DNA from: Bacteroidota bacterium
Lineage (GTDB): Bacteria > Bacteroidota > Bacteroidia > Flavobacteriales > Flavobacteriaceae
DNA length: 64,000 nt
Assembly: GCA_018267095.1 (NCBI GenBank)
Contig: JAFDZC010000013.1
Span: 62,001-126,000 of the forward strand
Reading direction: 5' to 3'
Shown here: positions 39,967-49,106 of the stretch, one piece after another
Layout of the letters: each line of letters opens with the position of its first letter
Numbering within the stretch: the first letter of the stretch is position 1
Notes under the pieces: model-generated
The model's input: the letters and a program-made list of their open reading frames with translations, nothing else
Told to the model about the DNA's origin: nothing
Database searches by the model: none
Program-made: the position numbers and the translations under genes

Positions 39967-39982
39967 CCCGAAATTACTCGGG
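39967..39982 (-). terminator. Weak hairpin between DUF6660-like gene and RND pump
   Basis: CCCGA pairs with TCGGG over a 6-base loop, just past the stop of the small gene at 39988. No strong T run follows, so it may only attenuate. Confidence 0.35.
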
Positions 39983-39987
39983 CTTCA

Positions 39988-40302
39988 TTATGCTAATTGA
40001 GGCGGTTGCCAAATACTTCCGAAGAAATTGGAAGCAAAAATTGACTTGTATTCAGGTACTTTTTTATCAATACTAGTCTTAATGGAAATAAGACTATAGG
40101 CGAATGCATTGTTTAGTGAAAACCCTTGACAGCCACAGCAACTACAAACACACATAGGAGAACAAACATCATTATCGTGGTGTGGCGTAGATTGGTTGCT
40201 TATCGCTACTTTTTTGGATGCTGAAAACGCCTCTCCATCTGCACAAGGCATACAGGAAAGAGCTATTATGTAGCAGGATAATATGAGGGTTATTAATTTC
40301 AC
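39988..40302 (-). CDS. Small Cys-rich secreted protein (DUF6660-like)
   Basis: This 104-aa protein begins with a signal sequence (MKLITLILSCYIIALSCMPC), has HHDNDVCSPMCVCSCCGCQGF in the centre and ends FGSIWQPPQLA. I recall such proteins before CzcA-type genes in flavobacteria as DUF6660; that name is from memory. The Cys/His cluster and its place suggest a periplasmic metal-binding role, a sensor or buffer. It is separated from the pump gene by a 94-base gap. Confidence 0.75.
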   Translation of the reverse strand: MKLITLILSCYIIALSCMPCADGEAFSASKKVAISNQSTPHHDNDVCSPMCVCSCCGCQGFSLNNAFAYSLISIKTSIDKKVPEYKSIFASNFFGSIWQPPQLA

Positions 40303-40386
40303 GATTGTAAAAGTAGTATTTTTTTAATAAACAATGACAAACTGCCTATTTTGCCATTTGCCATTGCTATTAAATGTACTTTTAAT

Positions 40387-40836
40387 TTATTTTTTTTCCA
40401 CTAAATCCATTCCGCATTTAGGGCATTTCCCTGGTTTGTCACTTGTAACTTCAGAGTGCATTGGGCAAACATAAGTCATTGCCATAGTATGCTTTTTAGA
40501 TTTTGTTTTTTTGCTTTTTGTTGTCATAGAACATTTGTCCATTTTGCCATCCATGTCCATACAGTCGCCTTCTTTCATTTTCATTTTTTTTCCGTCTTTC
40601 ATAACGCATTCGCCATTTACCATGCAAGTTGTACCATTTTTCATTTTCATGTCTTTGTCCATGGGTATCATTTTACCATCTTTCATGCACATCATTTTAC
40701 CGTCTTTCATCATGCAACAATCTTTCATCATTGCTTTTTTAGTTTTGGTTTGTGCGTTGATGTTACTTGTTGTAAGAGATGCTGCTATGAATAGCATTAC
40801 CGTAAACATCTTCGCCATCATTTTTGTGTTTTTCAT
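40387..40836 (-). CDS. Met-rich secreted protein (DUF6799-like) with heavy-metal-binding domain
   Basis: The 149-aa protein has a signal peptide (ending NINAQ) and then MKDGKMM-type repeats: of the 149 residues 28 are Met, with Cys between them. The C-terminal 30 residues form a heavy-metal-binding domain, YVCPMHSEV..GKCPKCGMDLV (about 122-146). Met-rich stretches bind Cu(I) in the periplasm, so copper buffering or delivery is likely. It follows the copper oxidase gene in the operon. Confidence 0.88.
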   Translation of the reverse strand: MKNTKMMAKMFTVMLFIAASLTTSNINAQTKTKKAMMKDCCMMKDGKMMCMKDGKMIPMDKDMKMKNGTTCMVNGECVMKDGKKMKMKEGDCMDMDGKMDKCSMTTKSKKTKSKKHTMAMTYVCPMHSEVTSDKPGKCPKCGMDLVEKK

Positions 40837-40911
40837 AATATTTAAATTTAATTTTATTCAGTAGCGCTGTTTCTCGCTCTTCAGATTGCTGTTGCCCAGA
40901 AAATTTTTATT

Positions 40912-43407
40912 TTAATAATTCAAATTTGCCCCAATTCCAAATCCCATATCACTGTCATAATGGGTTCTGATACTTAAATTTCTTTTGATTATATATCTTG
41001 CATCAACCATATATTCCTTATCAGTATTTATCATAAATCCCATTCTAAGGCGTTTTGAAATAGGAATATCTTCTCGCATTAGTTGAAGACGCAAAGTTCC
41101 GTTTGTGTATATTTCAGACTGGAAAATAACTAACATTGGCAGTGTGTAATTAAGTCCGACGCTGAATGCGGAACGGTTATCTTTTGTGTTGGTTTGTCCA
41201 AATAGATTTCTTTCTTCTTCATCTATTCCCATTTTACGGTATCTCCAATCAAAACCAATAAAAGGCATTAACCATTGCATCTTTCCAATATACCTGCCTA
41301 TGTGGGTTTCGGTTTCATAACCGTGCATATTATTATATCCTAATCTCCATTCAGTCCCAATACTCCAACGAGTATTGGCTAACATTGCCCCACCATCATT
41401 TCCATTAGTAGCAAAATCATTTTCAGCCATAAAATGAAATTTTCTATCATCAGCAAATAATTTGCGTTGTGCTAGTTTTGGGTCTGGAATTTCGGGGTTA
41501 GCTGCTTGGTTTTCATAAGTTAAAACACGACCCATTCCACTCATCATATGATAAAGAATATGACAGTGGAAAAACCAATCTCCCTCGACATTTGCATTAA
41601 ACTCGATAGTATCGGTTTCCATTGGCATTATATCAACTATATTTTTGAGCGGAGCATAATCTCCTTGACCATTTAACACTCTAAAATCGTGACCATGTAA
41701 GTGCATTGGGTGTCGCATCATAGAACCATTGTACAATACAATTCTAACATTTTCGCCTTTTTTAATAAGAATTTTATCGGTTTCTGAAACTACTTTGTTG
41801 TCTAAACTCCAAACGTAACGGTTCATATTTCCAGACAGTTCAAAGCGTAATTCTTTTACTGGTGCATCTTTTGGAAGATTAGTTTTAATTGGAGATTTCA
41901 ACATTGCATAATTCAAGGTTGTAATGTCTGAAAGTTCATTGCTATTATAATCATCAGCAGTCATTTTCATTTTACCCATTTTATCGTCTGTTTTTTTCTC
42001 GATTTCCCCTGTGATTTCAGGATACATTACTACATTCATATCCATTTGATTTAATGACATTTGCATTCCCATATCATCTAAATCACCGTTCATTTTCATC
42101 ATACCGTTCATCATTTTCATGCCTTCAAAATATTTAAGTTTTGGCATTGGCGTAACTAACTGCTTAATGCCTTCACCAATATAAATTGAAGTTGATTTTG
42201 TTCTGTCTTCTGGCGTTGCTAAAAGTTCATAGCCAGTTTTATCAGCAGGAATGGTAACAATTATATCGTAGGTTTCTGAAACAGCAACTATTAATCTATC
42301 CACTTCAACAGGTTCTACATCGTTACCATCATTGGCTACTACAGTAATTTTTCCACCCGCATAGGTTAACCAAAAGTAAGTAGATGCCCCACCGTTTGAA
42401 ACTCGCAAACGAACTTTATCACCACCTTTGAATTGTGATAATTGGCTTTCGTTTTTGCCATTGATTAAAAATTTATCATAATACACATCGCTCACATCCA
42501 TTGCGTTCATTCGCTTCCATTCATTAGCAACTTTGGTTTTGAAATAGCCCTGCTTAATAGCTTCGGCATAACTTTGAGTAGTCCCTTTTTTAATAGCAAA
42601 CCAGTCAGTAGCATTGTGTAACATTCTATGAACGTTTTCGGGTTTCATATCTGTCCATTCGCTTAAAATGATAGGAACCGTAGGCAAATCGTCAATACCT
42701 TTCCTAAAGGTTGGGTCAGTGGTTCTTTTGTTCATAACAAATGAGCCATACATCCCGATTTGTTCTTGTAAACCAGTGTGGCTATGATACCAATGTGTCC
42801 CGTGTTGGATAATTGGAAATTTATATAAGTGGGTAGTATGCGGTTTAATGGGCATTTGGGTAAGGTTAGGTACTCCATCATATTGATTAGGTAAAAATAA
42901 TCCGTGCCAGTGCATTGAGGTTTCTTCGTTTAACTCATTATGCACATATATTTCAGCAGTATCTCCCTCTGTAAAAGTTAAAGTTGGCATTGGAATTTGT
43001 CCGTTTACTGCTATTGCTCGTTTTTCTTTACCCGAAAAATTTACAATTGTATCACGAACATATAAGTCGTAACGAACGGTTCTTGGAGGCTCACTCTTTG
43101 TTGTTACATTAGTTTTTATTGGTTCAGTTTTTTCAACCTTTCCTGAATAAGAAATGGTATCTTTTGTTATAACATCTTTCTTTGGATATTGAATTTTATC
43201 CTGCTTTGGGAGGTTCTTTTTAACACTTGTTTTGGGCTTTTCTTTTATCAAAGTCATACCGCATTTGGGACAATTACCCGGTTTCGTAGCATGAATTTCG
43301 GGGTGCATTACACAGGTGTAAGTTACCGGTTGTGATTGCTGGAGTACTTTGGCTTCCGCGAAGGAATATATAGAAAGGACAAATATAAGAAAGGTTAATT
43401 TTTTCAT
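40912..43407 (-). CDS. Multicopper oxidase CopA fused to metal-binding N-terminus and CopB-like barrel
   Basis: This 831-aa protein has four parts. A signal peptide is followed by a metal-binding domain (YTCVMHPEI..GNCPKCGMTL, residues 30-53). Residues about 105-640 are a CopA-type multicopper oxidase: MHWHGLFLP, WYHSHTG, HPMHLHGHDF and FFHCHILYHMMSGM supply the T1-T3 copper ligands. A Met-rich insert (GMKMMNGMMKMNGDLDDMGM) is typical of Cu(I)-oxidising enzymes. Residues about 658-831 (STEWRLGYNNMHGYETE..GANLNY) match CopB, a separate outer-membrane protein elsewhere. It is likely to oxidise Cu(I) at the outer membrane. Confidence 0.9.
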   Translation of the reverse strand: MKKLTFLIFVLSIYSFAEAKVLQQSQPVTYTCVMHPEIHATKPGNCPKCGMTLIKEKPKTSVKKNLPKQDKIQYPKKDVITKDTISYSGKVEKTEPIKTNVTTKSEPPRTVRYDLYVRDTIVNFSGKEKRAIAVNGQIPMPTLTFTEGDTAEIYVHNELNEETSMHWHGLFLPNQYDGVPNLTQMPIKPHTTHLYKFPIIQHGTHWYHSHTGLQEQIGMYGSFVMNKRTTDPTFRKGIDDLPTVPIILSEWTDMKPENVHRMLHNATDWFAIKKGTTQSYAEAIKQGYFKTKVANEWKRMNAMDVSDVYYDKFLINGKNESQLSQFKGGDKVRLRVSNGGASTYFWLTYAGGKITVVANDGNDVEPVEVDRLIVAVSETYDIIVTIPADKTGYELLATPEDRTKSTSIYIGEGIKQLVTPMPKLKYFEGMKMMNGMMKMNGDLDDMGMQMSLNQMDMNVVMYPEITGEIEKKTDDKMGKMKMTADDYNSNELSDITTLNYAMLKSPIKTNLPKDAPVKELRFELSGNMNRYVWSLDNKVVSETDKILIKKGENVRIVLYNGSMMRHPMHLHGHDFRVLNGQGDYAPLKNIVDIMPMETDTIEFNANVEGDWFFHCHILYHMMSGMGRVLTYENQAANPEIPDPKLAQRKLFADDRKFHFMAENDFATNGNDGGAMLANTRWSIGTEWRLGYNNMHGYETETHIGRYIGKMQWLMPFIGFDWRYRKMGIDEEERNLFGQTNTKDNRSAFSVGLNYTLPMLVIFQSEIYTNGTLRLQLMREDIPISKRLRMGFMINTDKEYMVDARYIIKRNLSIRTHYDSDMGFGIGANLNY

Positions 43408-43411
43408 TTTT

Positions 43412-45949
43412 TTAAAGTTTTAAATTTCGTAATCGTAACGCATTTACTATTACAGATACTGAGCTGAATGACATTGCTAAGGCAGCTATCATTGGGGATA
43501 ATAAAATTCCAAAAAACGGATATAAAACTCCCGCTGCAATTGGAACACCTAACACATTATAGAAAAATGCAAAAAATAAGTTCTGCTTAATATTTCTCAT
43601 AACGGCATCACTTAAATTCTTGGCTTTCACTATACCTTGCAAATCGCCTTTTACTAATGTGATTTTTGCACTTTCAATAGCTACATCGGTTCCTGTTCCC
43701 ATTGCAATTCCTATATTGGCTTGTGCTAATGCAGGCGCATCATTTATACCATCGCCTGCCATGGCTACAATTTTACCTTCGGATTGTAAACATTTAATTT
43801 CATTTAATTTATCTTCTGGTAAACATCCTGCTTTGTAGGATGATAAGTTTAATTCATCTGCAACGGCTTTGGCTGTATTAACATTGTCGCCAGTTAACAT
43901 TATTACTTCAACACCTTGTTGCATTAGTTCTTTTATAGCTTCTTTACTCGATATTTTAATTGCATCAGTAATTGAGATATAACCAACTGCAATGCCATCA
44001 ACAGCAATATATGAAACAGTTTTTCCTAGTTTTTGTTCGGCAATAATTTTGTTTTCCAAATCATTTGATACACTTGCCTTTACTTGTTCCATTAGTTTTT
44101 TATTTCCTAATGCTACTTTTTTATTGGTTACTGTTCCTGTAACTCCTTTGCCTGCAACGGCTTCAAAATCTTTAACTTCAATTAACGAAATGGATTTTGT
44201 TTTTGCATAATTCACAACAGCTTGTGCCAATGGATGTTCGCTATATTGATTTAATGAAGCAATGCTTTGTAGTATATCATTATCGTTGCTGTCTGAAGAA
44301 TAAATTTTTTCTACTGACGGTTTGCCTTCGGTTATAGTTCCTGTTTTATCTGTAAATAAAACATTTACTTTATTCATGTTTTCTAAAGCTTCGGCATTTT
44401 TTATCAAAACACCTGATTGCGCACCCTTGCCAACACCTACCATTACTGACATAGGCGTTGCCAAACCTAAAGCGCAAGGACACGCTATTATTAATACCGC
44501 TATAGCATTTATAAAACCATATACTAAAGCAGGTTCGGGACCAAATTTTGCCCAAATAAAAAAGGTTAAAGCAGAAATGATTACAACAATTGGCACAAAA
44601 TATTTGGCTATGCTGTCGGCTAGTTTCTGAATAGGTGCTCTTGAACGACTAGCATCATTTACCATCTGTACGATTTGAGAAAGTAAGGTTTCTGAACCCA
44701 CTTTTTCAGCTACCATCACAAATGATTTGTTACCGTTTATTGTTCCCGCAATTACATTATCATCTTTCTTTTTGTCAACTGGAATTGGTTCGCCTGTAAT
44801 CATAGCTTCATCTATACTGCTTTCCCCATCGGTTATTTTTCCGTCAACAGGGATTTTGTCTCCAGGTTTTACTCTTAATAAATCGTCTTTTTTGATGTCG
44901 TGAATTGAGATAACTTTATCAGTTCCATCTACAACCAAAGTTGCTTCGGTTGGTGCTAGTTTTAATAATTCTTTTATTGCTCCACTGGTTTGACTATGCG
45001 CTCTCGCTTCTAACAATTGTCCTAACAAAACCAAAGTTAGAATGACAGTTGTAGCTTCAAAATAGAGTAATACTGTTCCGTGTTCTGTCTTAAATTCGCT
45101 TGGAAAAATATCGGGAAAAAACATTCCGACTAGACTAAATAAAAATGCTACTCCTGTACCAATTCCGATAAGGGTAAACATATTCAAATTCCATGTGATT
45201 ATTGACTTCCAAGCACGAACAAAGAATATCCAACAGGCATAAAAAACTACTGGAAGCGAAAGAATTAATTGTATCCAATTCCATTTTGAAGCGTCAATTA
45301 GTTGAAGTAATGGATTGTTGTGTGCCATTTCTATCATTGCAATAGCAAAAATGGGAACTGTAAATACAACCGCTATTTTCATTTTCTTTACCAAATCCTT
45401 ATACGTTTTTTGGTCTTCGGTGTCAGTTGGATTCATAGGGACTAAATCCATACCGCAAATTGGACATGAACCCTGAGTTTCACTAATTACTTCGGGATGC
45501 ATTGGGCAAGTATATAAAGTCTTGATAACGATTAATTCCGGTGCTTTGACTAAATCCATTCCGCAAACAGGGCAGTCACCTGCTTTGTCATAGACTTTTT
45601 CGCCCTCACAGTGCATTGGGCAATAGTATTTTCCATTAGCATTATTTGGTACTTTTAATTCATTTTTGTGGCTGTGAGAATGTGTGGAGCAACAAGATTT
45701 TGAAGTAGCTTCATTTGTATTTGATTCCTGTGGATTTTTTCCATTGGTCATTTCTATGATGTATTTTCCAACGGCGGTTAACGCTTCTTGTAACTGCGTT
45801 GTTGGAATGTGTTTTTCCATAGTTATAGTAGCTATGGGTGGGTTTAATGAAACTGAAGCTTCAACGCCCTCAATAGCATTTAATGTTTTTTCGACTTTGC
45901 TACGACAACCATCACAAGTCATTCCGGTAATGTTATAAGTATGTATCAT
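43412..45949 (-). CDS. copA: Cu(I)-exporting P1B-1-type ATPase with HMA and two metal-binding domains
   Basis: The 845-aa pump starts with an HMA domain (GMTCDGCRSKVEK), a His/Cys linker (SKSCCSTHSHSHKNE), and two heavy-metal-binding domains at 108-133 and 146-170 (CPMHCEG..CPVCGMDLV; CPMHPEV..CPICGMDLV). The core has ACPCALGLATPM (about 488), DKTGTITEG (about 535), SEHPLAQAV and GDGINDAPAL. The last helices have YN in FFYNVLG and MSFSSVSV, the Cu(I) signature. It precedes the oxidase by 4 bases. Confidence 0.95.
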   Translation of the reverse strand: MIHTYNITGMTCDGCRSKVEKTLNAIEGVEASVSLNPPIATITMEKHIPTTQLQEALTAVGKYIIEMTNGKNPQESNTNEATSKSCCSTHSHSHKNELKVPNNANGKYYCPMHCEGEKVYDKAGDCPVCGMDLVKAPELIVIKTLYTCPMHPEVISETQGSCPICGMDLVPMNPTDTEDQKTYKDLVKKMKIAVVFTVPIFAIAMIEMAHNNPLLQLIDASKWNWIQLILSLPVVFYACWIFFVRAWKSIITWNLNMFTLIGIGTGVAFLFSLVGMFFPDIFPSEFKTEHGTVLLYFEATTVILTLVLLGQLLEARAHSQTSGAIKELLKLAPTEATLVVDGTDKVISIHDIKKDDLLRVKPGDKIPVDGKITDGESSIDEAMITGEPIPVDKKKDDNVIAGTINGNKSFVMVAEKVGSETLLSQIVQMVNDASRSRAPIQKLADSIAKYFVPIVVIISALTFFIWAKFGPEPALVYGFINAIAVLIIACPCALGLATPMSVMVGVGKGAQSGVLIKNAEALENMNKVNVLFTDKTGTITEGKPSVEKIYSSDSNDNDILQSIASLNQYSEHPLAQAVVNYAKTKSISLIEVKDFEAVAGKGVTGTVTNKKVALGNKKLMEQVKASVSNDLENKIIAEQKLGKTVSYIAVDGIAVGYISITDAIKISSKEAIKELMQQGVEVIMLTGDNVNTAKAVADELNLSSYKAGCLPEDKLNEIKCLQSEGKIVAMAGDGINDAPALAQANIGIAMGTGTDVAIESAKITLVKGDLQGIVKAKNLSDAVMRNIKQNLFFAFFYNVLGVPIAAGVLYPFFGILLSPMIAALAMSFSSVSVIVNALRLRNLKL

Positions 45950-46026
45950 CTTTTTGTTATTTTAATACAAATTTCCAGTATAACAGTTTATTGGAGTTGC
46001 ACAATTTTGGGTTTGATTTGCAAGAT

Positions 46027-46587
46027 TTATAAATCTTCTATTTGTCTTCGTTTTACAGATTTTATGCTTTTAAAATAGGTTGGTGAAAAGCCCGTTATCT
46101 TTTTGAACTGGTTGCTTAAATGAGAAACGCTACTGTAATTGAGAGAATAGGCAATCTCGCTTAATGATAGTTCATCGTAAATAATTAACTCTTTTACTTT
46201 TTCAATTTTCTGATTCATAAAATACTTTTCTATAGTAGTGTTTTCTACTTCGGAAAAGAGATTGCTCAATGTATTGTAATCTTGATGAAGTTGTTGTGAA
46301 AGGTAATCGGATAAATTGCTTTTTAAATCATTGTTTTTATTCTGAACCAAATCAATAATGAGTGTTTTAATTTTATCAATTGCTTTACTTTTTCTATCAT
46401 CAATTAAATCAAAGCCAATAGCACGAAGACTTTTCAGTAATTCTTGTTTTTGGTTTTCTTCAATATCATTTTTCAATTCAACTTCACCCAATTCAACTCC
46501 AATAGGGTTAATGCCTATATTTTCAAACACAGACTTTACAACCATTTTGCAGCGACTACAAACCATATTTTTTATGTACAGTTTCAT
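46027..46587 (-). CDS. HMA-AraC one-component regulator, probable copper sensor
   Basis: This 186-aa protein joins an N-terminal HMA-like fold (LYIKNMVCSRCKMVVKSVFEN, with CxxC at about 9-12) to an AraC-type DNA-binding domain (LSLSEIAYSLNYSSVSHLSNQF, TGFSPTYFKSIK). There is no membrane segment, so it reads cytoplasmic metal. The position just before copA, in the same direction, makes it the likely regulator of the copper genes. The usual copper sensors in bacteria are CueR, CsoR or CopRS, not AraC proteins. Confidence 0.85.
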   Translation of the reverse strand: MKLYIKNMVCSRCKMVVKSVFENIGINPIGVELGEVELKNDIEENQKQELLKSLRAIGFDLIDDRKSKAIDKIKTLIIDLVQNKNNDLKSNLSDYLSQQLHQDYNTLSNLFSEVENTTIEKYFMNQKIEKVKELIIYDELSLSEIAYSLNYSSVSHLSNQFKKITGFSPTYFKSIKSVKRRQIEDL

Positions 46588-46597
46588 ATCGTAACGG

Positions 46598-47842
46598 TTA
46601 AATTGATTTTGCTATTTTATCCATTATTGAATGGTCTGAACCGAATTTGCAAATGGCATCACAATTGGCTCTCAATTCTGAAAACAATATGTATTTGATA
46701 ATCATTTTTGAGTTTTTTATAGCAGGTCTGTTGAGTTGCTGAATAACATCTTTTTCTCGACTGTCGGGAATAATGATATAGAATACTTCATCACCATCGG
46801 AAATACTAAAATAAAGGTCAGAAAGGCGTAAAATTCCTGAATAAATACTGGTGCTTTTTTCTACTTCAAATGCACCAATAATATTGTTTGTTCCTTTTTC
46901 AAACCAAAGGACATCAATTAGTTTGATAGTGTTTTGCGTGTCTTTATCACAGGGTAACTCAGGGAATTTACTCATAGAGATAAAAGAAAAACTTTGTCCA
47001 TTGAATGCTTTACTTTTATCATTACTGGCAGGTGTAACATTAAAACCTAATGACGCTCCAATTTTTAATAAATGGTATTGCATTTCACTATGAAGGTTTT
47101 CTTCTTGCTTTTCTTCCTGAATTTCCTTTTGGCGTTTTACAATGTTCTTTTCAAATTTATTACGTTCTTCTTCGCTCAAATATTCATCATTGCCAATCAA
47201 CATTTTTTGCGTTCCAATTTCAAAACACAGTCCTGCGATTGCTCCTAAATCATTGGATAATTCAGATTTATGTGTGCTGTTTGTTTCGAGTAGTGTTTCA
47301 CGGATTTTTAGGTATTCTGTCCAACTTCCTAATTTCTTTTTGTCTTTGTACAAGAAATTAAATCCATTGAGAATAGCTGTATTGAATGGTGGAAACCAAG
47401 TAGGGTGTATGAAGTATAAAATACTTGCAACCGCTGGACCAAGTCCCTTTATTTTAAGTGTATCTAACTTTACAATTTCTTTTACAACTTGTTCTTCAGT
47501 TTTAGCATTGATGCAATTTTCGAGAAACTGACCAAAAGCTATTTTGTTGGTTTGATTTTCATAAATATCGGGGATGCGCAATTTTGGTTTCCAATAAAAA
47601 GGATGTGCAACTCCCACGAAAACCTGCTTTTGTTCTGCAATACAACTCAACACAAACTCTAAACTACTTTCTTTAAAATCGTTTGGGAAGTTTTTGTTTT
47701 TTATGTCTTCAATAACTTGTAAAACACCACGTCTAATTGTTCGGAAAGCTTTTAGTCGTTGGTCATTATCTACAAACCAAGTATTGTAAACACTTTCGTT
47801 GTCATTTTTGTATTGCTGAATAATTTGTGTTAGGTTACTCAT
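46598..47842 (-). CDS. Putative PD-(D/E)XK nuclease (restriction-like), orphan
   Basis: The 414-aa protein looks like two domains. Residues about 110-200 contain LKIKGLGPAVASILYFIHP, similar to helix-hairpin-helix DNA-binding loops. Near 295-335 the sequence IDVLWF..IIGAFEVEKSTSIYSGI has the order D-x(n)-E-x-E-K of PD-(D/E)XK nucleases with a hydrophobic strand. No methyltransferase is adjacent. It overlaps the haem-binding gene by 8 bases and precedes the regulator by 10, so it is part of the metal operon. The nuclease assignment rests on the motif only. Confidence 0.6.
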   Translation of the reverse strand: MSNLTQIIQQYKNDNESVYNTWFVDNDQRLKAFRTIRRGVLQVIEDIKNKNFPNDFKESSLEFVLSCIAEQKQVFVGVAHPFYWKPKLRIPDIYENQTNKIAFGQFLENCINAKTEEQVVKEIVKLDTLKIKGLGPAVASILYFIHPTWFPPFNTAILNGFNFLYKDKKKLGSWTEYLKIRETLLETNSTHKSELSNDLGAIAGLCFEIGTQKMLIGNDEYLSEEERNKFEKNIVKRQKEIQEEKQEENLHSEMQYHLLKIGASLGFNVTPASNDKSKAFNGQSFSFISMSKFPELPCDKDTQNTIKLIDVLWFEKGTNNIIGAFEVEKSTSIYSGILRLSDLYFSISDGDEVFYIIIPDSREKDVIQQLNRPAIKNSKMIIKYILFSELRANCDAICKFGSDHSIMDKIAKSI

Positions 47843-48293
47843 CTTTATTAAGGGTATTTATCCAATTGATTATTTCTTCTTTTTGTTTGGCTGTAAGTAT
47901 TGCATTTTTGTGAATCAAAGTATAAGAACTTAAAGGCATTTCGTTTGATTTTATTTGTTTGCTTATTGCCTCTAATTTACTTCTTTGTTTTCTATTAGAA
48001 TAATTTCCAAACTCATTGAAATTTAGTTCCTTTTTTCCTTCATTAATATGCCCGTCCATAAAGAAACGAATGGGTTGAACATAAGAGTACCAAGGATAGT
48101 TTGTATTATCACTATGACAATCATAGCAGGATGCTCTTAAAGTGGTTTCGATATTCTTTGGTACTTTATACATTTCAGTGAAATTTGCTGAAAAATACTG
48201 CTCGTAACCAATATTACGAGCAGGTTGATAGCATTGCATCAGCAAAAAAATAATGAATCCAATAATTGCTATTTTCTTGATGATTTTTTTCAT
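47835..48293 (-). CDS. Haem-binding domain protein (CxxCH)
   Basis: This 152-aa protein has an N-terminal membrane anchor or lipoprotein-like signal (IIFLLMQCYQPARN), then the c-type haem motif CYDCHS followed by NTNYPWYSYVQPI, and a C-terminal helical part with SKLEAISKQIKSNEMPLSSY. This is the pattern of the periplasmic Haem_bd family. The role with metal genes is not known; electron transfer is possible. It stands directly between the DUF3347 gene and the nuclease gene. Confidence 0.85.
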   Translation of the reverse strand: MKKIIKKIAIIGFIIFLLMQCYQPARNIGYEQYFSANFTEMYKVPKNIETTLRASCYDCHSDNTNYPWYSYVQPIRFFMDGHINEGKKELNFNEFGNYSNRKQRSKLEAISKQIKSNEMPLSSYTLIHKNAILTAKQKEEIINWINTLNKDE

Positions 48294-49001
48294 TTAGTAT
48301 GTTTTTTTGATAGAACCACAAGTTAACATTTTGCTACCTTGATATGGGTTTTTAATGTCTTTTACTTCGCTTATCCAAATTGCACCTTTTCCCTCATCTG
48401 CCATAGGGCAATAATCTTGATATAACTTTCTTTTTGTGCCGAAGACTTTAATCAAATCATTGATGTCTTTGCTTAATAATACAAAGTGTTCTCTTTGGTG
48501 TTCTAATTTATCTCCATTTGCTCCAATATGTTCAGCGTGTTCTTTAGCATCATCGGCAATATCAAGATATTCTTTTTTCTGCTTCGCATCAAGCGTTTTT
48601 GCATCAAACCTGTTAAATGATGCTAATAGCATTTTGCCTTTTTCCGCAGCACCTTTAGAATCGTCTTTTGCTAATTTGTTTTTAAGATTTATATAGCAAG
48701 TTATAATGTCAGTTACATAGTCTGATGGTGTTACCATAGAATTAACAACAGTTTCTTCAACTTTTGTTATTGTATCAGTCGTTTTTGACTCTGTGGTTGC
48801 AACTGGCTCGGTTAATTCCATTCCACATTTTGAACATTTATCTCCTTTTTTTCCTGTTACTTCTGGGTGCATTGAACACGCATATAACTGCGAGGTACTT
48901 TCTGTTTTTTCTGGATTAGTTGTTAAAGCTTCTTTGTTTTTTTGATTACAAGAAACTAGAACAAATGCCATTGCTATGGCTGAAAGCAATATATTTTTCA
49001 T
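48294..49001 (-). CDS. DUF3347 lipoprotein with heavy-metal-binding domain
   Basis: The 235-aa protein has lipobox LVSC (Cys about 18), a metal-binding domain (YACSMHPEV..KCSKCGMEL, about residues 39-62), then DUF3347 from about 95 to the end (TCYINLKNKLAKDDSKGAAEKGKMLL..YQDYCPMADEGKGAIWISEV..NPYQGSKMLTCGSIK). The C-terminal CPM and MLTCG motifs could bind copper. DUF3347 has no known activity but is often found with CusB-like pumps. The next gene begins one base later. Confidence 0.85.
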   Translation of the reverse strand: MKNILLSAIAMAFVLVSCNQKNKEALTTNPEKTESTSQLYACSMHPEVTGKKGDKCSKCGMELTEPVATTESKTTDTITKVEETVVNSMVTPSDYVTDIITCYINLKNKLAKDDSKGAAEKGKMLLASFNRFDAKTLDAKQKKEYLDIADDAKEHAEHIGANGDKLEHQREHFVLLSKDINDLIKVFGTKRKLYQDYCPMADEGKGAIWISEVKDIKNPYQGSKMLTCGSIKKTY

Positions 49002-49106
49002 TTTTTTATATTTTAAATAGTTATCGTTGCTATTGGCAACATTTTTTAATAAATATTTTTTTGAAAATCCACTTCAATATTTTTAGTGCTTTTTTCATTT
49101 TTATAA

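Noticed and set aside
40456-40864. His/Phe-rich + strand frame opposite the Met-rich gene
   Set aside because: It is the complement of Met/Lys repeats; the - strand product has a signal peptide and a metal-binding domain.
46598-47842. Complete restriction-modification system
   Set aside because: No methyltransferase or specificity gene lies within the island, so only an orphan nuclease-like gene is claimed.
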